Below, one piece after another: positions 1 through 13,403 of a stretch of DNA of 64,000 nucleotides. The DNA is from Erythrocercus mccallii (Eukaryota > Chordata > Aves > Passeriformes > Dicruridae). The stretch lies in NCBI GenBank assembly GCA_013397435.1, contig VZRG01000305.1, positions 200,081 through 264,080 on the forward strand. Reading direction: 5' to 3'. The translations under genes were made by a program, and so were the position numbers. The notes beneath the pieces were generated by a model that made no database searches, was not told where the DNA came from, and saw nothing but the letters and a program-made list of their open reading frames with translations. Numbering within the stretch: the first letter of the stretch is position 1; each line of letters opens with the position of its first letter.

Positions 1-3000
1 AAATCCTTCACCCTGTCTATACAAGGAATGGAGCAGAGGCACTGCATCACCTTCAAAGTCTTCTGAGAGGCAGAAGGGGGGAAATATTAAGTCAGAAAAA
101 CTGTCCTGATATACTCCTTTTCCAATTATTATTCTGCTTCCCTCCCCCTGCCACCCTACAGACAGTTGCCTTAACAAGCAATGCCTTACACTGATGAAAT
201 ATTAGATTCCTAGGATTTTCTCTCTTCCTATTGTTCAAGAGCAGATTTCAGCTATTCAGGATTCTGTGGGTTCACATTTGGCTTGGCTGTTTGGATCGCT
301 CTGCATCTCTGGGAGACTTAACTCCTTTGATTAAGTGAGCACACAGAGATCAGTGGAGTGGGAAGAGGGGAGGAGAATAGACTGAAATATCTCTCATGAT
401 TTGCATTGCAGTGTCATTTGCAATCAACAAGAGACTCTGGTGCCCGCCATTTATGATGCTGGATTCCTTCCCACTAGACTCAGTAATACACTTAATTCTT
501 ACAACACCCTGACACTTTATTTTATTTCTGGCAGTGCTTATTCTAAGGGTCAAAGTCCTGACTGACTTTCTCAATTGGCAATACTTTTTTTTTTTTTTTT
601 AAGTGCAGAAGGCACACCTCTCATCTGCCCTGTGGCATTTTTGCAGACTCAAAGGAAATACAGTCCAAAGGGCAACCTCTGTAAAGAGTGCCAATGGGGA
701 TACCCCAAACTAGTCCTTCGAAATAGGCTGTAGTAAATGAACAGACCTGCTGATTGAGAAACTCAAAATATGACTCAGATGCAGAGTGACTATCAAAGCA
801 AAGGGTCCTGCAAGTTCCCATCCAGGAGGCAGAAATATATAAATGTTTAGTGTGAGTGACATTTATTGGAGTTGGTTCTGATTAAAGGGAACAAAAAAAA
901 AAGAAGAAATGTTCATTAAAGTCTCCACTCTGGCTTTGCAACTTCATTTTAAATCCAAAACATTGCCTGTCAACAGACAGGGAAGGAGACTCATTGAAAG
1001 GTGAACTATGCTCTCTCCTTAGATGCATGTTAAGTGCTGCCACACTGATGCCAACCAAGGCCAGGAAGGAGAAGGGAGAATAAATCTTATAAATCTTGAT
1101 AAGTTCTAAGCTGGCACATCTATTATGAAAGGAAAACTCAGTTTTCCCCAGCTTTGAGAAAGGAATAAGGGCTGGTGACCACTGCAGATCCTTTTGCCCC
1201 TGATGGTGAGATCCAGCAGACTTTTTTGAGGTCTGCAATAATGGACCTGTCTTCTGACATTGACTCACCTGAGAAAGGTAATAACTAATCAAAGAGTTTG
1301 TACCTCATAATACAATGTAAGCCAGTGAAGTCCCTAATTTATTCACACAGGCAAATTAAAAAGCTTTGTCTTATGTGCCTAACGTGTCACTTCTTGCAGC
1401 ATTCTCATCACTGTGGCTAATGAAATGTCACCAAGAGTGACGCTCTGAAATCTAAGGCTGGGGATGAAACACTCTCAAGGCAATGTAAAATACAGAGCCC
1501 CCTGTGTGGGCAGGTAGTGCTCCCCACCAAGTGACTCTCCATCCCCCTGTTTTCATTTCTTATGAACTTTTTCCTAGATTTTTGCTTCAAAATGATTCAT
1601 CTGGAGGTGCTATCCCATGTAAAGGAAGGCAAAAATCCTTTTTTAAACACACTGGAAAAAACAGTTCCTCACCCTCACTGGGTTTGCAAACCAGTTCAGT
1701 ATTTACCTTTGGTGAGGGAAGAAGGGAAGAGTGTTTCCAAGCCTCTGTTTTAGCACATTTGCCTTCCCTGCTGCTGGGAGGTGCAGACTTTGTTCTGACT
1801 GTGGGCTGAGTAGCAGAGTGCAGGTTTGAAGGGCGCCTTTCTTCTTGGCCAAATCCGTTGTTTGGAAGCTGGCAGCTGCTGCTGCTCCTATAATTGCTGA
1901 GTTTATTGCTGCTCGAAGCAAATGAGTGAGTAGGAGGAAAAGTAGGAGGAACAGAAAGTGCATTAATCTACTCTTTGCTGAGTTTGTGGGGGGAATAAAG
2001 GCAAGTATAATTCTTGTAGGCACTCAGTATGGTGATGAGTATGGCAAAAGCAGTTGGATATCACATACTAGCATATTAGTAGGATGAAGAAGTCAAAGGA
2101 GGTCTCAGATCTTCACAGCCCAGGATGCTTCTCACCAGGGTGTTCTGTAGCACGTGTCTCACTCAGGGCTGCATTGACTCTGTGTTGCCTTGCATGTCCT
2201 GTGGCAGGACCTGGTCCCATACTTAGTCCATCAAGTCAGGATGTGGCCTTGTCTCCCTGCAAAATCAGAGCTCTCTTCTGCAAAGCACAGAGAGTCATGT
2301 CTAATATATATATATATATAAAATAAAAAACAAGAAATATGAAGTTATTGACTCATCTTTGGTAAGCAAAGGTAAACACTTTTGCTCCTAGACATGCCTG
2401 CTCATAGATATCATCTCAAATTATTTTCTTGGACAAGACTATCTATCAGTATTCTGTACAAGAAGGAAAATGCAAAATGTAGACATCTATCTTTTACTGT
2501 AAAGGTCACTTAAAATTATTTCCAAATGACACAAACTTCATAAAAATGGGAACTCAGTCTGTGATCAAAATAGTTAATGTGTTTTTTAATAAACCATTGT
2601 TAGCTTTGCTGCTGCACCCGCCATTTCTCAGCATAGTTCTGCTATAATAGAGACCACTGAAGCATCTCAAAAAGACAAAGTATTCAGGAAGATACAATAT
2701 CTTTTCTTAAACTAACTGATTCTGTTGTGAATACAGGCAGGCTTTTAAGTATCCCAGTTTTTCTTCAAAATATTTCCAAAGAGAAGCAAAGTGGTTAGCC
2801 CAGCAGTGGAAACACTACATGATAAAAACCTGATTCATTTGAGGCTGAAAACCTGCACTGATTAATGTAGAAGGAAGCCCACAAGTCATCTGTAAAGTCA
2901 ACAAGGGTTGGGAATGCAAAAGACAAGGTAGGGGAGCAGGGGGCACATGAAGCAAAATGTTTTGGCTTCAAGGGAAGCAAATCACAGGTAGAACCCTAAT

Positions 3001-3904
3001 ACTGCAAGTTTCAGACTCCTATCTCTGTCTAACTTGTAATTACATGATTTATTAAGGAGGTTTTCATGTTTAAGTTGACAGAGGGAGATAAGTGAGGTCA
3101 TTGAAACTCCACAGCCACTTCATGCTCTTGAAGCATATTGGGAATTGTGGCACAGGAGTCCACACAGAGATGAAGGAGGGCTATTTGTTTATGTTGTTGC
3201 TGCCTCAATCTGCTGCTGGCATCACCGTTTAAAATTTGAAGTGTATTTAAAGTGAAATTGACTCAACCAAAATATCCAGCAAATCCTCAGAGCAACAGTG
3301 GCAAAATTCCAGCTGCCATAGCAGACGTTCAAAATCCTCTGGAAGTAAATGACTTAAAGGCTTTAAAAGGATAAGAAAGGACTGCCAAGCCAGACATATT
3401 TCAGGGCCTGTTCCTGAAGGCCTCAGACATGCATGACTTCAGCTGATTTCCAATACTGTCATCTTTCCAGGACAGGCATTAAGAGATGCCTGCCTTTGTT
3501 CAGGGAGTTGACTGCAATTGCTGCCTTCTACTGCAGCACTGTGGTTTACGTGAGGATGTATTTGGTTCAAACAAAGGGTCTGCCTAGCCCAGTTCCAGCC
3601 TCTAGCAGAGCCATAAGCCATATCCATTGCAAATTAAGAAACAAGTGAACATTTCCCCACACGCACCACCTCAGCTTCTTACTCTTTTGAACTGAGCAGG
3701 TTTTCTAAACCACATGTACTTCACCTGCTTAGTGATCCTTTGTAAATCCCTCTTTCAACTACTCTCTTTCAGTTTCTCCTCAAACTTTTACATTCATAAC
3801 ATCCTTTGGCAGGGAAACCCATGGGCTCATTGTCCAGAGAACCACCATACAGAGAACCACCTTCTTGTGGTAGTTTTGAACCTGTCTCCCAAGCAGTCCA
3901 TCTG

Positions 3905-3946
3905 AGGGACATTTATCCTTGCCCAGGATGAAGGATAAATGTCCCT
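3905..3946. repeat. Perfect 16-bp inverted repeat (hairpin)
   Basis: The arm AGGGACATTTATCCTT at 3905-3920 is followed, after a 10-base spacer, by its exact reverse complement at 3931-3946. Beyond this the pairing continues only with one G-T wobble and one more pair. There is no terminal repeat of a known element and the stem is short for a microRNA precursor. A template-switch mutation copying the arm in reverse is the simplest origin. Confidence 0.9.
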
Positions 3947-6900
3947 TATTCACCTTCATCCATATCCAGGATTTTGTAGTTCTTCAGTCGACTTAACTGT
4001 GTAGAGTTTTTCCAGTCGTAGTCCTAACTTCGTGCCCATTCCTTGGTCCCACAGGCAGAGACTGTTTGTTATTTTGCCCAGACATCTGCCAGATAGGTAG
4101 AGGTGAGCTTAAAGATGGAAGAATGCCTCAGCACTGAACTTCTACATGGGAGAAGAGGTCAAACATTCAGAGAAGCCTTGCTAGATGGCACAGGCACCAG
4201 ACACAGCCCAGCTTCTGGTGATCCCCAGTCACAGGACAGAGCACCACGCACCTCCTGCCTCACAAGGCAAGAGCTAATCTCTGCAGTATGACCCAGTGCA
4301 GCCCTTCTGCATGGGCCTGGAGACCTGCCAGCAACGGGGCACCAGGCAGCAGCAACCTCTAATACAGACAGGAGCGTGCTGAGATGCTGCTGAGATGCCG
4401 AATGGCAGGATGGTCCCTTGTCCTGGAGACTGCACTGTCTAAAGTGACAAAAAACAATGGGTTGTAGCTTACAAATGAGAGAATGATGTTGACTATATTT
4501 CACCTTACATGATTTATATGAGATATGTGTGACATTAGTCATATAGAGATATATCCCATATATTTTACGGATACACTTTGCATTCCAGACCGATTCTAAA
4601 TACCTTTGCCCTGTGTTTGTCACATCCTATGTTTTATTTTCATAATTCCCAAGAAAATTAAAATATTCTCACTCAACAAATCAGCTTTTCACATTTAAAA
4701 AGAACACAAGTATTTTCTACAAGACAAGCTTCCAGAATTATATGAGCTATATGAGTTTGTTGTTTGTGAAATAGCTGTACTTTCATTAGACAAGACAAAT
4801 TATCTATAGCCCCAGGAAAAATTAATTTCATGGGATGCAAAAGATTGAAGACCTATTGATAGAGTACAATATATGCTTGGCAGATGTCCCTTGCCTAAGG
4901 CATGAAATGGCCTGACTATTATCTTGTCTACAGTTCAAAAGTAATTGTACACATTGCACAGAGAGCACCATCCGCCCACAGAGCAAACACCTAGTGATGA
5001 TGGATATCACTATTGATACAGCTCACACCTTAAAACTAAAAGTGCTGAGAAAAGGACTGTGAATTCTAAAAGGCAGTATGAATTCATTAACTGCAAAGAA
5101 CACACACAGTTGCATTTAAGGAGTAGAGCTGTGACAGTAATTGCTGAATTGAATATTTTTAAAAAGCCCTTTTGTTCCTATTGGCATCAAAGCTATTGTT
5201 GAACTGTGCTGTACTGTCAGCAACGTGAATATTAGGGGTTTAGATCCATGCATGCAAAAGATCAAAAGCAATGATGAAGGATTCTGTAATTATTAGTAAT
5301 TGCTTCCCAAGTGGCCATTTTTTTATAAAGATTCTTCATAAGGAAGTGTTCACTAAAGACTATGAGTTGAACTTATATTTTTATAGCAAGCACATGAGCC
5401 CATGGAAATTATTTCACACATTATCATCATAGCTGGAAACTACCATTAATAAGAAATACAAATGCTACATAAAATCTGGGTATCATTATTACGATTGTTG
5501 TAATTTTAATGGAGATTGTAATGCTACATTTTCAATTAGAAAAATTTCAACCAAAAAAAAGACAGTTTAACTAGTTTTAGATTGAGTAAACTCTTAATTT
5601 CTCTAATTCAGTGTTCAAAATTGCTTTGATCAAGTAAAATATTAATGATGCATCATCACCTGTGAACTGCCATTGACTCATAAATGATACTTTCTAGGCT
5701 CAAGTATCCATCCACTTAAATGAATGTGAATCCTTACACAGACATGTAACTACAAGCGCAGGTACAAAGAGAATTATAACAAACTCAAAAAATTATTTTA
5801 AAGCTCTGTCATGCCCTCTTCTCACATACTAGCACCCATCCTCTTGCCAAATGCATATCTTTAGAGCCTTACTTCATGTTTGACCCTAAGGTTTGCCTTG
5901 GAGCTGCACTTGCCTATTCCAGGACCGAACTGGTCTTGAATAAATAGAAATAAGAACCATGGCACTATTAAAAATAACTCATACATGACAGTAATAGTCC
6001 ACTAAGTCTCAGTGAAAAACACTGAGAAAATATTTAAGAACTTGAGTGTTCTGCTGTCCAGATGTGGCATTAAGCAGCTGTCCCCAGTTCTCTGCTGAGC
6101 GTGGAGATTGTCTTTGAGTACACAACCTACACAGCAGCTACATCTCAGTCAAGCCAAGCACCAGGAGGGAACAGCTCCACCATGAGCTGGTTGGTGACTC
6201 GTGTGTATTTCCTAGAGGGACATTTGGAGCACCTAATTGCAGCTCAACAGCTCCAGCACTTTTCCCTTCCTGCACGTCAAAGCCCAAATGCAAAGGGCCA
6301 ACAGACCATAGAGCAAGAAAGATGCTGACAGGGGAGGGAAAAAGTTTGGGCTTTATGGGGCAGACACCACAGTTTTGCAGAACTGGTCCATACCCCTCCT
6401 CTACACCTGATTCTAAAAAGATGTAATTTTCAGTGCCTGAAATGTCCTGTTAAAATCACTGCTAGGATTAATTACACTCTTATGCTCCTAAGGGTAAAAA
6501 CCTTACTGTGTCTGTCTGCAAAGTCCTGTTTGGATGCCAAGCAAACTAATAAAAAATAATAATAGTGGTGCCTGCACAAAATGCCATCTCATTCTACTGA
6601 AACCAATGGGACATACTTAGTACCTTCCACTATGTGCAAAAAGCAACTTTCAGTATTTTGTTTATGACCTCTGAAGAAAAACACATACAAAACCCCTTCA
6701 AGATATCCTTCAATATGGACAGATTTGTTGTTTCAGTTAGGTTGCTTTGTTGAATATGTTAAAGCACTCTACAAAAGTTGTCACATGACACTGTGTCATA
6801 TTATAATCTGCTATACCTCACAGAACAGTCTCTTTTACCATGCCAAATGAATTAACGCTCTTGCAGTTTCCTTTTTGTCATGGTTCAATCTCCCATCTCA

Positions 6901-9288
6901 CTCATAAGACCATTAGTACCATAATATATATATTTGTTCCAGAATAAATACTAATTTATCATAAAGGCAAATTGTGAGTTCTGCCCTGACATATATCAGG
7001 CTGTAACAGGAGACTTCAGTCACTCCAGTAGCTTCATTATTCTCCAACAACTCCCTCAATATCATCTCTCAAAATAAAGCCTTTTTGATTCCACTTTCAC
7101 CACTGTCAATCAGGAGTTACATCGCTGAACTTGATGTTTCCCTTCCGGTAAGGGAGAATCAGGACTGGTGTCTCCTATTCATGAGGTAAGTCATGTCATT
7201 GTTTTATTTATGTTTCATCTAATTATTCAAGGCACAACTTGCATTCGTCCTCCTTAGTGCCTGTTTTCTGCACTTCTCCACCTTCTCCATCACTTCTTCA
7301 GTAGGGATTTTGATATCTGTTTAATTTACCATGACTTGTGCCACATTTTCCCCTGCAAGCTGCATATTCAGTGCCAGGGAGAGAGGGCAGGGGGAAACCC
7401 CAAAGGGGAAGCACTGAGAAAGCCCACCAGGATGCATCTTAGATACAAGAAACTTGGAGGCCCATTCTCCTTTCAGCTCAAGGGAAATTTACACACATAG
7501 CTCCCATTGTCATTAATGTAGTTACACATGTAATTTGACCCATACACTGAGAGGAAAATAAACCTGAGAGAGGAGAAGTAAAGGGTATTTGGGGGAAAAA
7601 CTATTTAGTATGTAAAGCTTGTGGCTGCCAGTTGGTAATGAATGTGGCAGACGTAATAATGGTAATAATAGGAAAAGACACCTACATATCTGAGTTAGGG
7701 TTACTGTAATATGGCATATGAACAGAGAACTAAACCATCAAGGAAACCACTAAATATCATTCTGAGGATCCAGAAAGAAAATATACTTCAGACTAAAGAG
7801 AAAAGTAAAAGAAGAGCAAAATAGAACTATGAACAAGCCAACAAATGCAGCAGAGAAATGCAGGGTGTTTTTACTAAAGGAAACTGCAGCTCTCTGAGAA
7901 TACCAGCCAGCCTGGCAAGTGGCAGAAATAGATGGGATGCCAGCAGTGAGAGGCAGAAAGCACAGAGATATTTCCATCCATCAGAGACAAAGGCAAACAC
8001 ATTCAGAAGAGACTGGAATAAATTAGTTTACAGCATGATAAGTGACTCAGACTGTTCAATATAGGAGTGTTTAGGTAATGAGATTATGGACCAGAAATAG
8101 TCACAGAGGCTAACACAAATCAGCACCAAAGGAGGACTCTTTAAGTGGTGGATCTTCATGATTCAGATACCTCACTGGCTAAGACAGTACAAAACACAGT
8201 CAGAGGTGCTGGGATAGCACTGATGTTGCAGACAGACATAGCATGCAAAAGTGTATGGCATAGTGTACTACCTTCCACTTCTTCCTGGTGCCAAGCTCAC
8301 TGGCATTGCTCCTTTATACAGGAATAGCAGTATAGATAAGCACTACTGATACAGCAATACAGGTAAGATACAACTGCAGCTGTGCTCAGTGTTACCATAA
8401 GCCAAATATAATCAAATATACTTACACAAAAAAATACATTTATAAACAGCTGTATTACTTGAGAAATAATTCTCAATGAGGAATCACCACCAAAGAAGGG
8501 TGGCTTTCAGACACTGACAGTCTCTGACACTCATGAAAGAGCACCATGAAGCAGGAGCACCAAATACCAGGGCACAGACAAATGATAAAGCCGTCATCAT
8601 CTAGGACACTCTGATTGATGAACTGTTCTCTCCTTTGAGTGTAGAGACAGATCAAGTATGCAGCTATCTTGTCTTGCAGGTGGATGAATCCACCCTGAGA
8701 GTCTTGGTCAGGATAGCAAAGTCAGTCTCTGGTCTAAGTCCTGGTCTCAGGCATGTCCTCAGCTGCGTTGTTCTACCTCTGAACTGTTAAAAGACTCTTT
8801 CACATGAATGGGGCTACATGAATTTTAAGTAGGGACTTGACCCATTGTATGCAAAACAGACAGAACATAAATCACAAATAATTATTCTAGCATAAAATGG
8901 AGAACCTGTTTAAAATACTGCTGAATCTTGGCTCTGTAGAAGAAATATTACTGAGTCTAAAGCCCTTAGCTGAGAAAAAGCGAAGTAAATCCAGGTTTTG
9001 GGAGGTATGAATTATGAGGAAACACTGATCAGATGTTGCTTCTATAAATAATAACAGCTCATTAATTCTTATTCTGCTAATCCACACATTTAAAGAACTC
9101 AACAACCCCTTTACCCCCTAAGGGTACTCATCCTACTTCTCAGCAGAGTTTTAATTTATGTTAGCAACAAGATCTCATATTTCTAGGAATTCACTACTTT
9201 TAAGAAACCTCTTACACTATTTTATTGGCAGACTAGAAGATATTATCATAAATAATTGAATCTCGACTACATTTGTTCAGGCATTAAC

Positions 9289-9337
9289 AAGGCATCACAC
9301 TTGAGTCCTTTGGCAAGGCATCACACTTGAGTCCTTT
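9289..9337. repeat. Tandem duplication, 26-bp period
   Basis: The phrase AAGGCATCACACTTGAGTCC occurs twice, at 9289 and again at 9315, identical over 23 bases (the last three, TTT, included) with three bases between the copies. The perfect identity suggests a recent local duplication. Confidence 0.85.
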
Positions 9338-10439
9338 TTTCAACCATGTTCTTTCATTCATGGCATAATTTTATGCCTATGGAGTGAGACTCAAAGAAAG
9401 GTCTACTGAATCCAGAATATGGGGTTTACAAGCCACCCGTGTGCTTAATGATTTGTTGTGCATACACAAGTTTCACAATTAATTGCCAAGCCTTATTAGT
9501 GAACAAAGGATGCTGTCACTATCCATGAGAACATTTTCACAGTCTCCTATTATTTAAATGTACAGACATGGGATCATCCAGTGAAGAGCTTGAAACCAAA
9601 GTAAGAAAATTAGTAATGTGAGCCTGATGTTAAGGCACAACCTGTCGTGCCAATATTAGCATTCATCAGGCAGAGCTCCCTTATGCAGGGATGATCTGAA
9701 GTGTGAAACGCAGAAGGATAATCAATCAGGGGAACAGACCTTCCACATGGACAGCAGGCAACTACCATCTTCTAGAGTTGTCCTATGGGATGTACTCAGT
9801 GCAGTGGAGCATAACAGATGACAGAGCATTATGCCATGGTGTCATTGAACTTGTTCTTAAAAAGATTGTGAGATTTTTCATGCCCTAGAAAGCCAGCTTG
9901 GAGGAGGAGAATCATATCAATATGTGACATGGGTGTACTCATAGATCATCCCCTGGTCTTACAAGAGACTGACTGCTACCAAATAAGGTTGTCCAGAGGC
10001 AGCAGGATTACTCTCACCAAACTTTAGCCAGCTAAAACTGAAGCATCTTGTATGAGCTAATTGTCCAGGCTCTCTCCACAGTGACCAGAGGCACCTCCAA
10101 ACTATGTACTCTCTCTTAAAATAGATGGGATGTGACACAGGTGGGACCAAGCTCTACTGGAGAGACCTATGTCCCTTCACTGCATAGAGCACCCCAACCG
10201 ATGGCTGAAACCATTCACCCGAAAAACTGAGGGAAGCAAAAATTAAAAACAGGAGCAACAAACTTGTGCAAGTTTGTGTCAAGGACTAACAGAATGAGAC
10301 AGACTACAAACTCCATCTTAAAAGAGGTGGTAAAACCACCCATGATTTTAAACAAAAAAGAACAGAACTAAGCAGTGGAAGTTAAGTCTGAGCTGAAATT
10401 GCTGTTTATACAAATACATCAGAGCAGCTTAGAGCAGAG

Positions 10440-10610
10440 GGGGAAAACAGTTATTTAACTTAAGGTTCAGCACTGGCCCAAGAGCAAACAAGTATGTACT
10501 AAGAATACATAAATTCATCCTGAAGATTAGGAGAAGACTTCTAACCACCAAAGGACCAAGGGTCTGGAACAGTCTTTCAGAGTAGTGAGATACTATTTTT
10601 GGAATGTCAT
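10440..10610 (+). mobile_element. Ancient CR1-like LINE remnant
   Basis: The phrases GGAGAAGACTTCTAACCACC and AAGGGTCTGGAACAGTCTTTC resemble the end of ORF2 in old CR1 elements common in sauropsid genomes, where a run of this kind is followed by a conserved GGAACAGCCTTCC-like box. Orientation is plus. It is heavily decayed, with no useful open frame and no recognisable 3' tail. The limits are approximate. Resemblance is by recall; a repeat-library search would confirm or reject it. Confidence 0.5.
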
Positions 10611-13403
10611 TGCCTGTAAAGAAGCTGCTCTGCTATGTTTATGGTATGCTTTAAGACATAATCATGAAGTGTTTAAAATTGCTTGTGCAACCCTTGCTGA
10701 AGTACAGAACACACAAATATCAGATAACTATTCTGAAATAGAATATTTCAGAAAGACCTGCTCCAATGTGAGAGACTATGCACATGTCAAAAACAACTCC
10801 ACATTTAATTCTAAGTCTTAGGATAATTTATCACAGAGGTTTAAAACTGGTCTCTTTTTGTTTGACTGCCAAGTTTCAGCACCAGCTTTCCTGAATGTCA
10901 GGATCTGACTCTGCATTGTTATCACTGTCACCGAGATCATGAAATTCCCCTTGTGCCCCACTGCTTCCATAGAAAAAGCAAGTGATTGTGGGCACCAGCT
11001 TCACAATGGGCAGCCATGAGGTAGAGGCTAACTTCAGCAGCCCATTGCAAATTAGAAATGGGAGGAGAAGGCTAAAATAGAGCATGCTGAACTTCAGCTG
11101 TCATTTTGGTATTGTGGCTTTGGTATTTTTATTCTTCTGAAAATTACATCGTTACCTGCCAGTGTCAGACATCAGACTGGACTTCAAGCAAGCAAATATA
11201 CAGCAGACTAAAAAAGATATGTGTAAAGAAAAAACACTGCAAGACATTGTAAGGGAGAGATAGGAAATCCACTGGGTCTCTGGAAGGGGGCCTTATGTTT
11301 GTGGACACTTGCAACAGTCATCTTAATTGGTGGTGCTTAATAACATACTGCATGGATTCCATTCACTCTGGGAAACCAATGCACTTCTTTGTAGCTTGGT
11401 AAGATTTCTGGAGCTGCTGACACCTCCTGCTCCATTATTTGCAAACAGAAAGATTTCAGAAGATCAAAGTCCCTGGGAACATAGATACCCCTACCATTCT
11501 CCCTTCTGGAAACAAAAAAAAAATGTTAGATATTGCAATCCACGGTGAACATGTTCCTTGTGGGGTTTACGCCCACAAAGAGAAGATGGTTACATTTAGA
11601 AGACCATGTCTTAATTTTAAAATATAAGAACAAATGCAAGGCAGATTAAATAGTGAAGCTGCTAACATGGCATAATGGATCATTTTGGTTTAGTATGTTA
11701 GGAGGATGCTAACAACATCATAAAGCATACCCAAGCACAATAACAGAAACACTTCAACTGACGTGGCTCTGAAAAATGCCTTTTTTATGAGAGTATACTT
11801 TGCAAAGAAAAAGCCTCAAATTTTCACAACCTGGCTGCAGGCATTAAGTAACAACCAGCTCTCAGAGAAAAGCACAGTGATGTATTACGGCATTTGGTCT
11901 TGCTGGGAAGACAAACTGTATTGTGATTACATGCAAAATTAATCCTGAAAAACTGCATTAGAAATATCCATGACTTGAAATTTCAAATCTATTTTCTTCC
12001 CTCCAGAAAGTACTGTTTAAATGTTGCGTACAGGAATCCCACTGACAAGAACTCCTGAATAAAAGGTTCATACAATCCTGGAAAGAAACAATAAAATTGC
12101 TTCACCTGTGCTCATTAAATATACAGTGCATAAACTCTGGCTTTGGAAATCTCATCAGCAGGAAGCTTCTTTCTTCCTTTCTTCATTTTTTTTCCTACCC
12201 CCTGAGGATTACTGAAATCTCTGCATTAACCACTGAATAATGACAGTGTTCTGCAGTCTCGAGCTGTGACTAAGGATTTGGTCACAGAGGCTACAGGGTA
12301 GGGAACTTAAAAGCTGCCATTGAAAAAATATATTATAATAGAAGTTATTTCCTTTCTAAGCAATTAAGCACCTAACCTTGTTTATCACATGTACTTCTCA
12401 CTTGCAGTGTGCACTTAGAAAACCTGGCTATGAGAGACAACCCTGCTGTTTCTGTGATGATCATGTAAAAAGAAAAAAAACCTGCCCCAGGTTCAGCAAG
12501 GCTCTATTAAAACTTCTTGCTCTGTAACTCCAACTGCTGCTTCTCAAGTGTTCTGGCTGAAAACATTCACTTTCCACATTCATCATCACCTGCACCTACA
12601 CAGAGTGTTACACATTAGCCCTTTTAGGACTCCACAGATGCTCTGAATGAGGGTCAGGCCTTAGGGTTCCAAGTGTGCAGACACCATTTTGGTGATGCAT
12701 ACAGTTCCTGGCTTTCTCCTCCTCAAATCTGGGACTTCTCATTCCCACTCCCACTGCATCCTTTCAATTGTGCCAGCACAAACATTTATGCAGCCATGCT
12801 GGGAATCAAACAGGGGAATTGATCCAGCTAAAAATAACTCTTTTTTTTCCAAGTCAATTTTCAGGCAGAGCAGTTCCTGATGTGGCAGGGTAATGGAAAG
12901 CTGGTGGGCACCAGAATCAGGACGTGAGACTGGGAGAGCAGAATGCTGCCGTGGCATCTGGTTATGCTGGCTCAAACTGATCAGAACATAAGGTGCAAGT
13001 TTTCAAGAATTTCCTGTCTAACTATTGAACTTGCTATTTATTGCACTGGTCTTTCAAGCAATAAATGGCTTGAAAAAGCAAAGAACATGCGAACTAGATG
13101 CCCATAATATTTTTCCAAAGTGTACTTGGAAGTACAGGCTTGGCCCAAGGTCCTTACCTCCTGAAGAAGACAGAAAATACTAAAACATACATTGTAATCT
13201 GAAGCACACAGGTACAAAACCAGCAGGCAACATTGCTGATTAGTGCAAAGAAAGGGATAGAAATTATGTCAAAGAAAAGAGGTCTTTAACCACTTTGGGA
13301 AAGACTGAGGAGAAACACCAGAAGACCCAAAGTTGCAGGCTGACCGACATGGTGTCATTGGGGTATCCAGGCTTTAATTACTTTCCAACAGCCCCCTTCA
13401 TCT

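Larger units (their letters stand above)
1..13403 (-). other. Presumed LHFPL6 large intron, distal part
   Basis: No coding exon was recognised. The open frames here (up to 154 codons, at 4159-4623 minus) have no family resemblance and no splice context, so they are taken as chance. Content seen: a T16 run near 585-600, a short TA repeat near 2304-2321, a perfect hairpin at 3905-3946, a 26-bp tandem duplication at 9289-9337 and an old CR1 remnant around 10.5 kb. The AT-rich stretch 5130-5560 has several TAAT-core motifs. Assignment to the LHFPL6 intron rests on the large size of this intron in other vertebrates. Confidence 0.5.

Noticed and set aside
3905..3946. Hairpin as a bacterial-type terminator or microRNA precursor
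   Set aside because: The context is vertebrate intronic DNA with no T-tract function, and the stem is too short for a typical microRNA precursor.
4159..4623. 154-codon minus-strand frame
   Set aside because: No family resemblance, no splice or promoter context, mixed composition; expected by chance in 64 kb.
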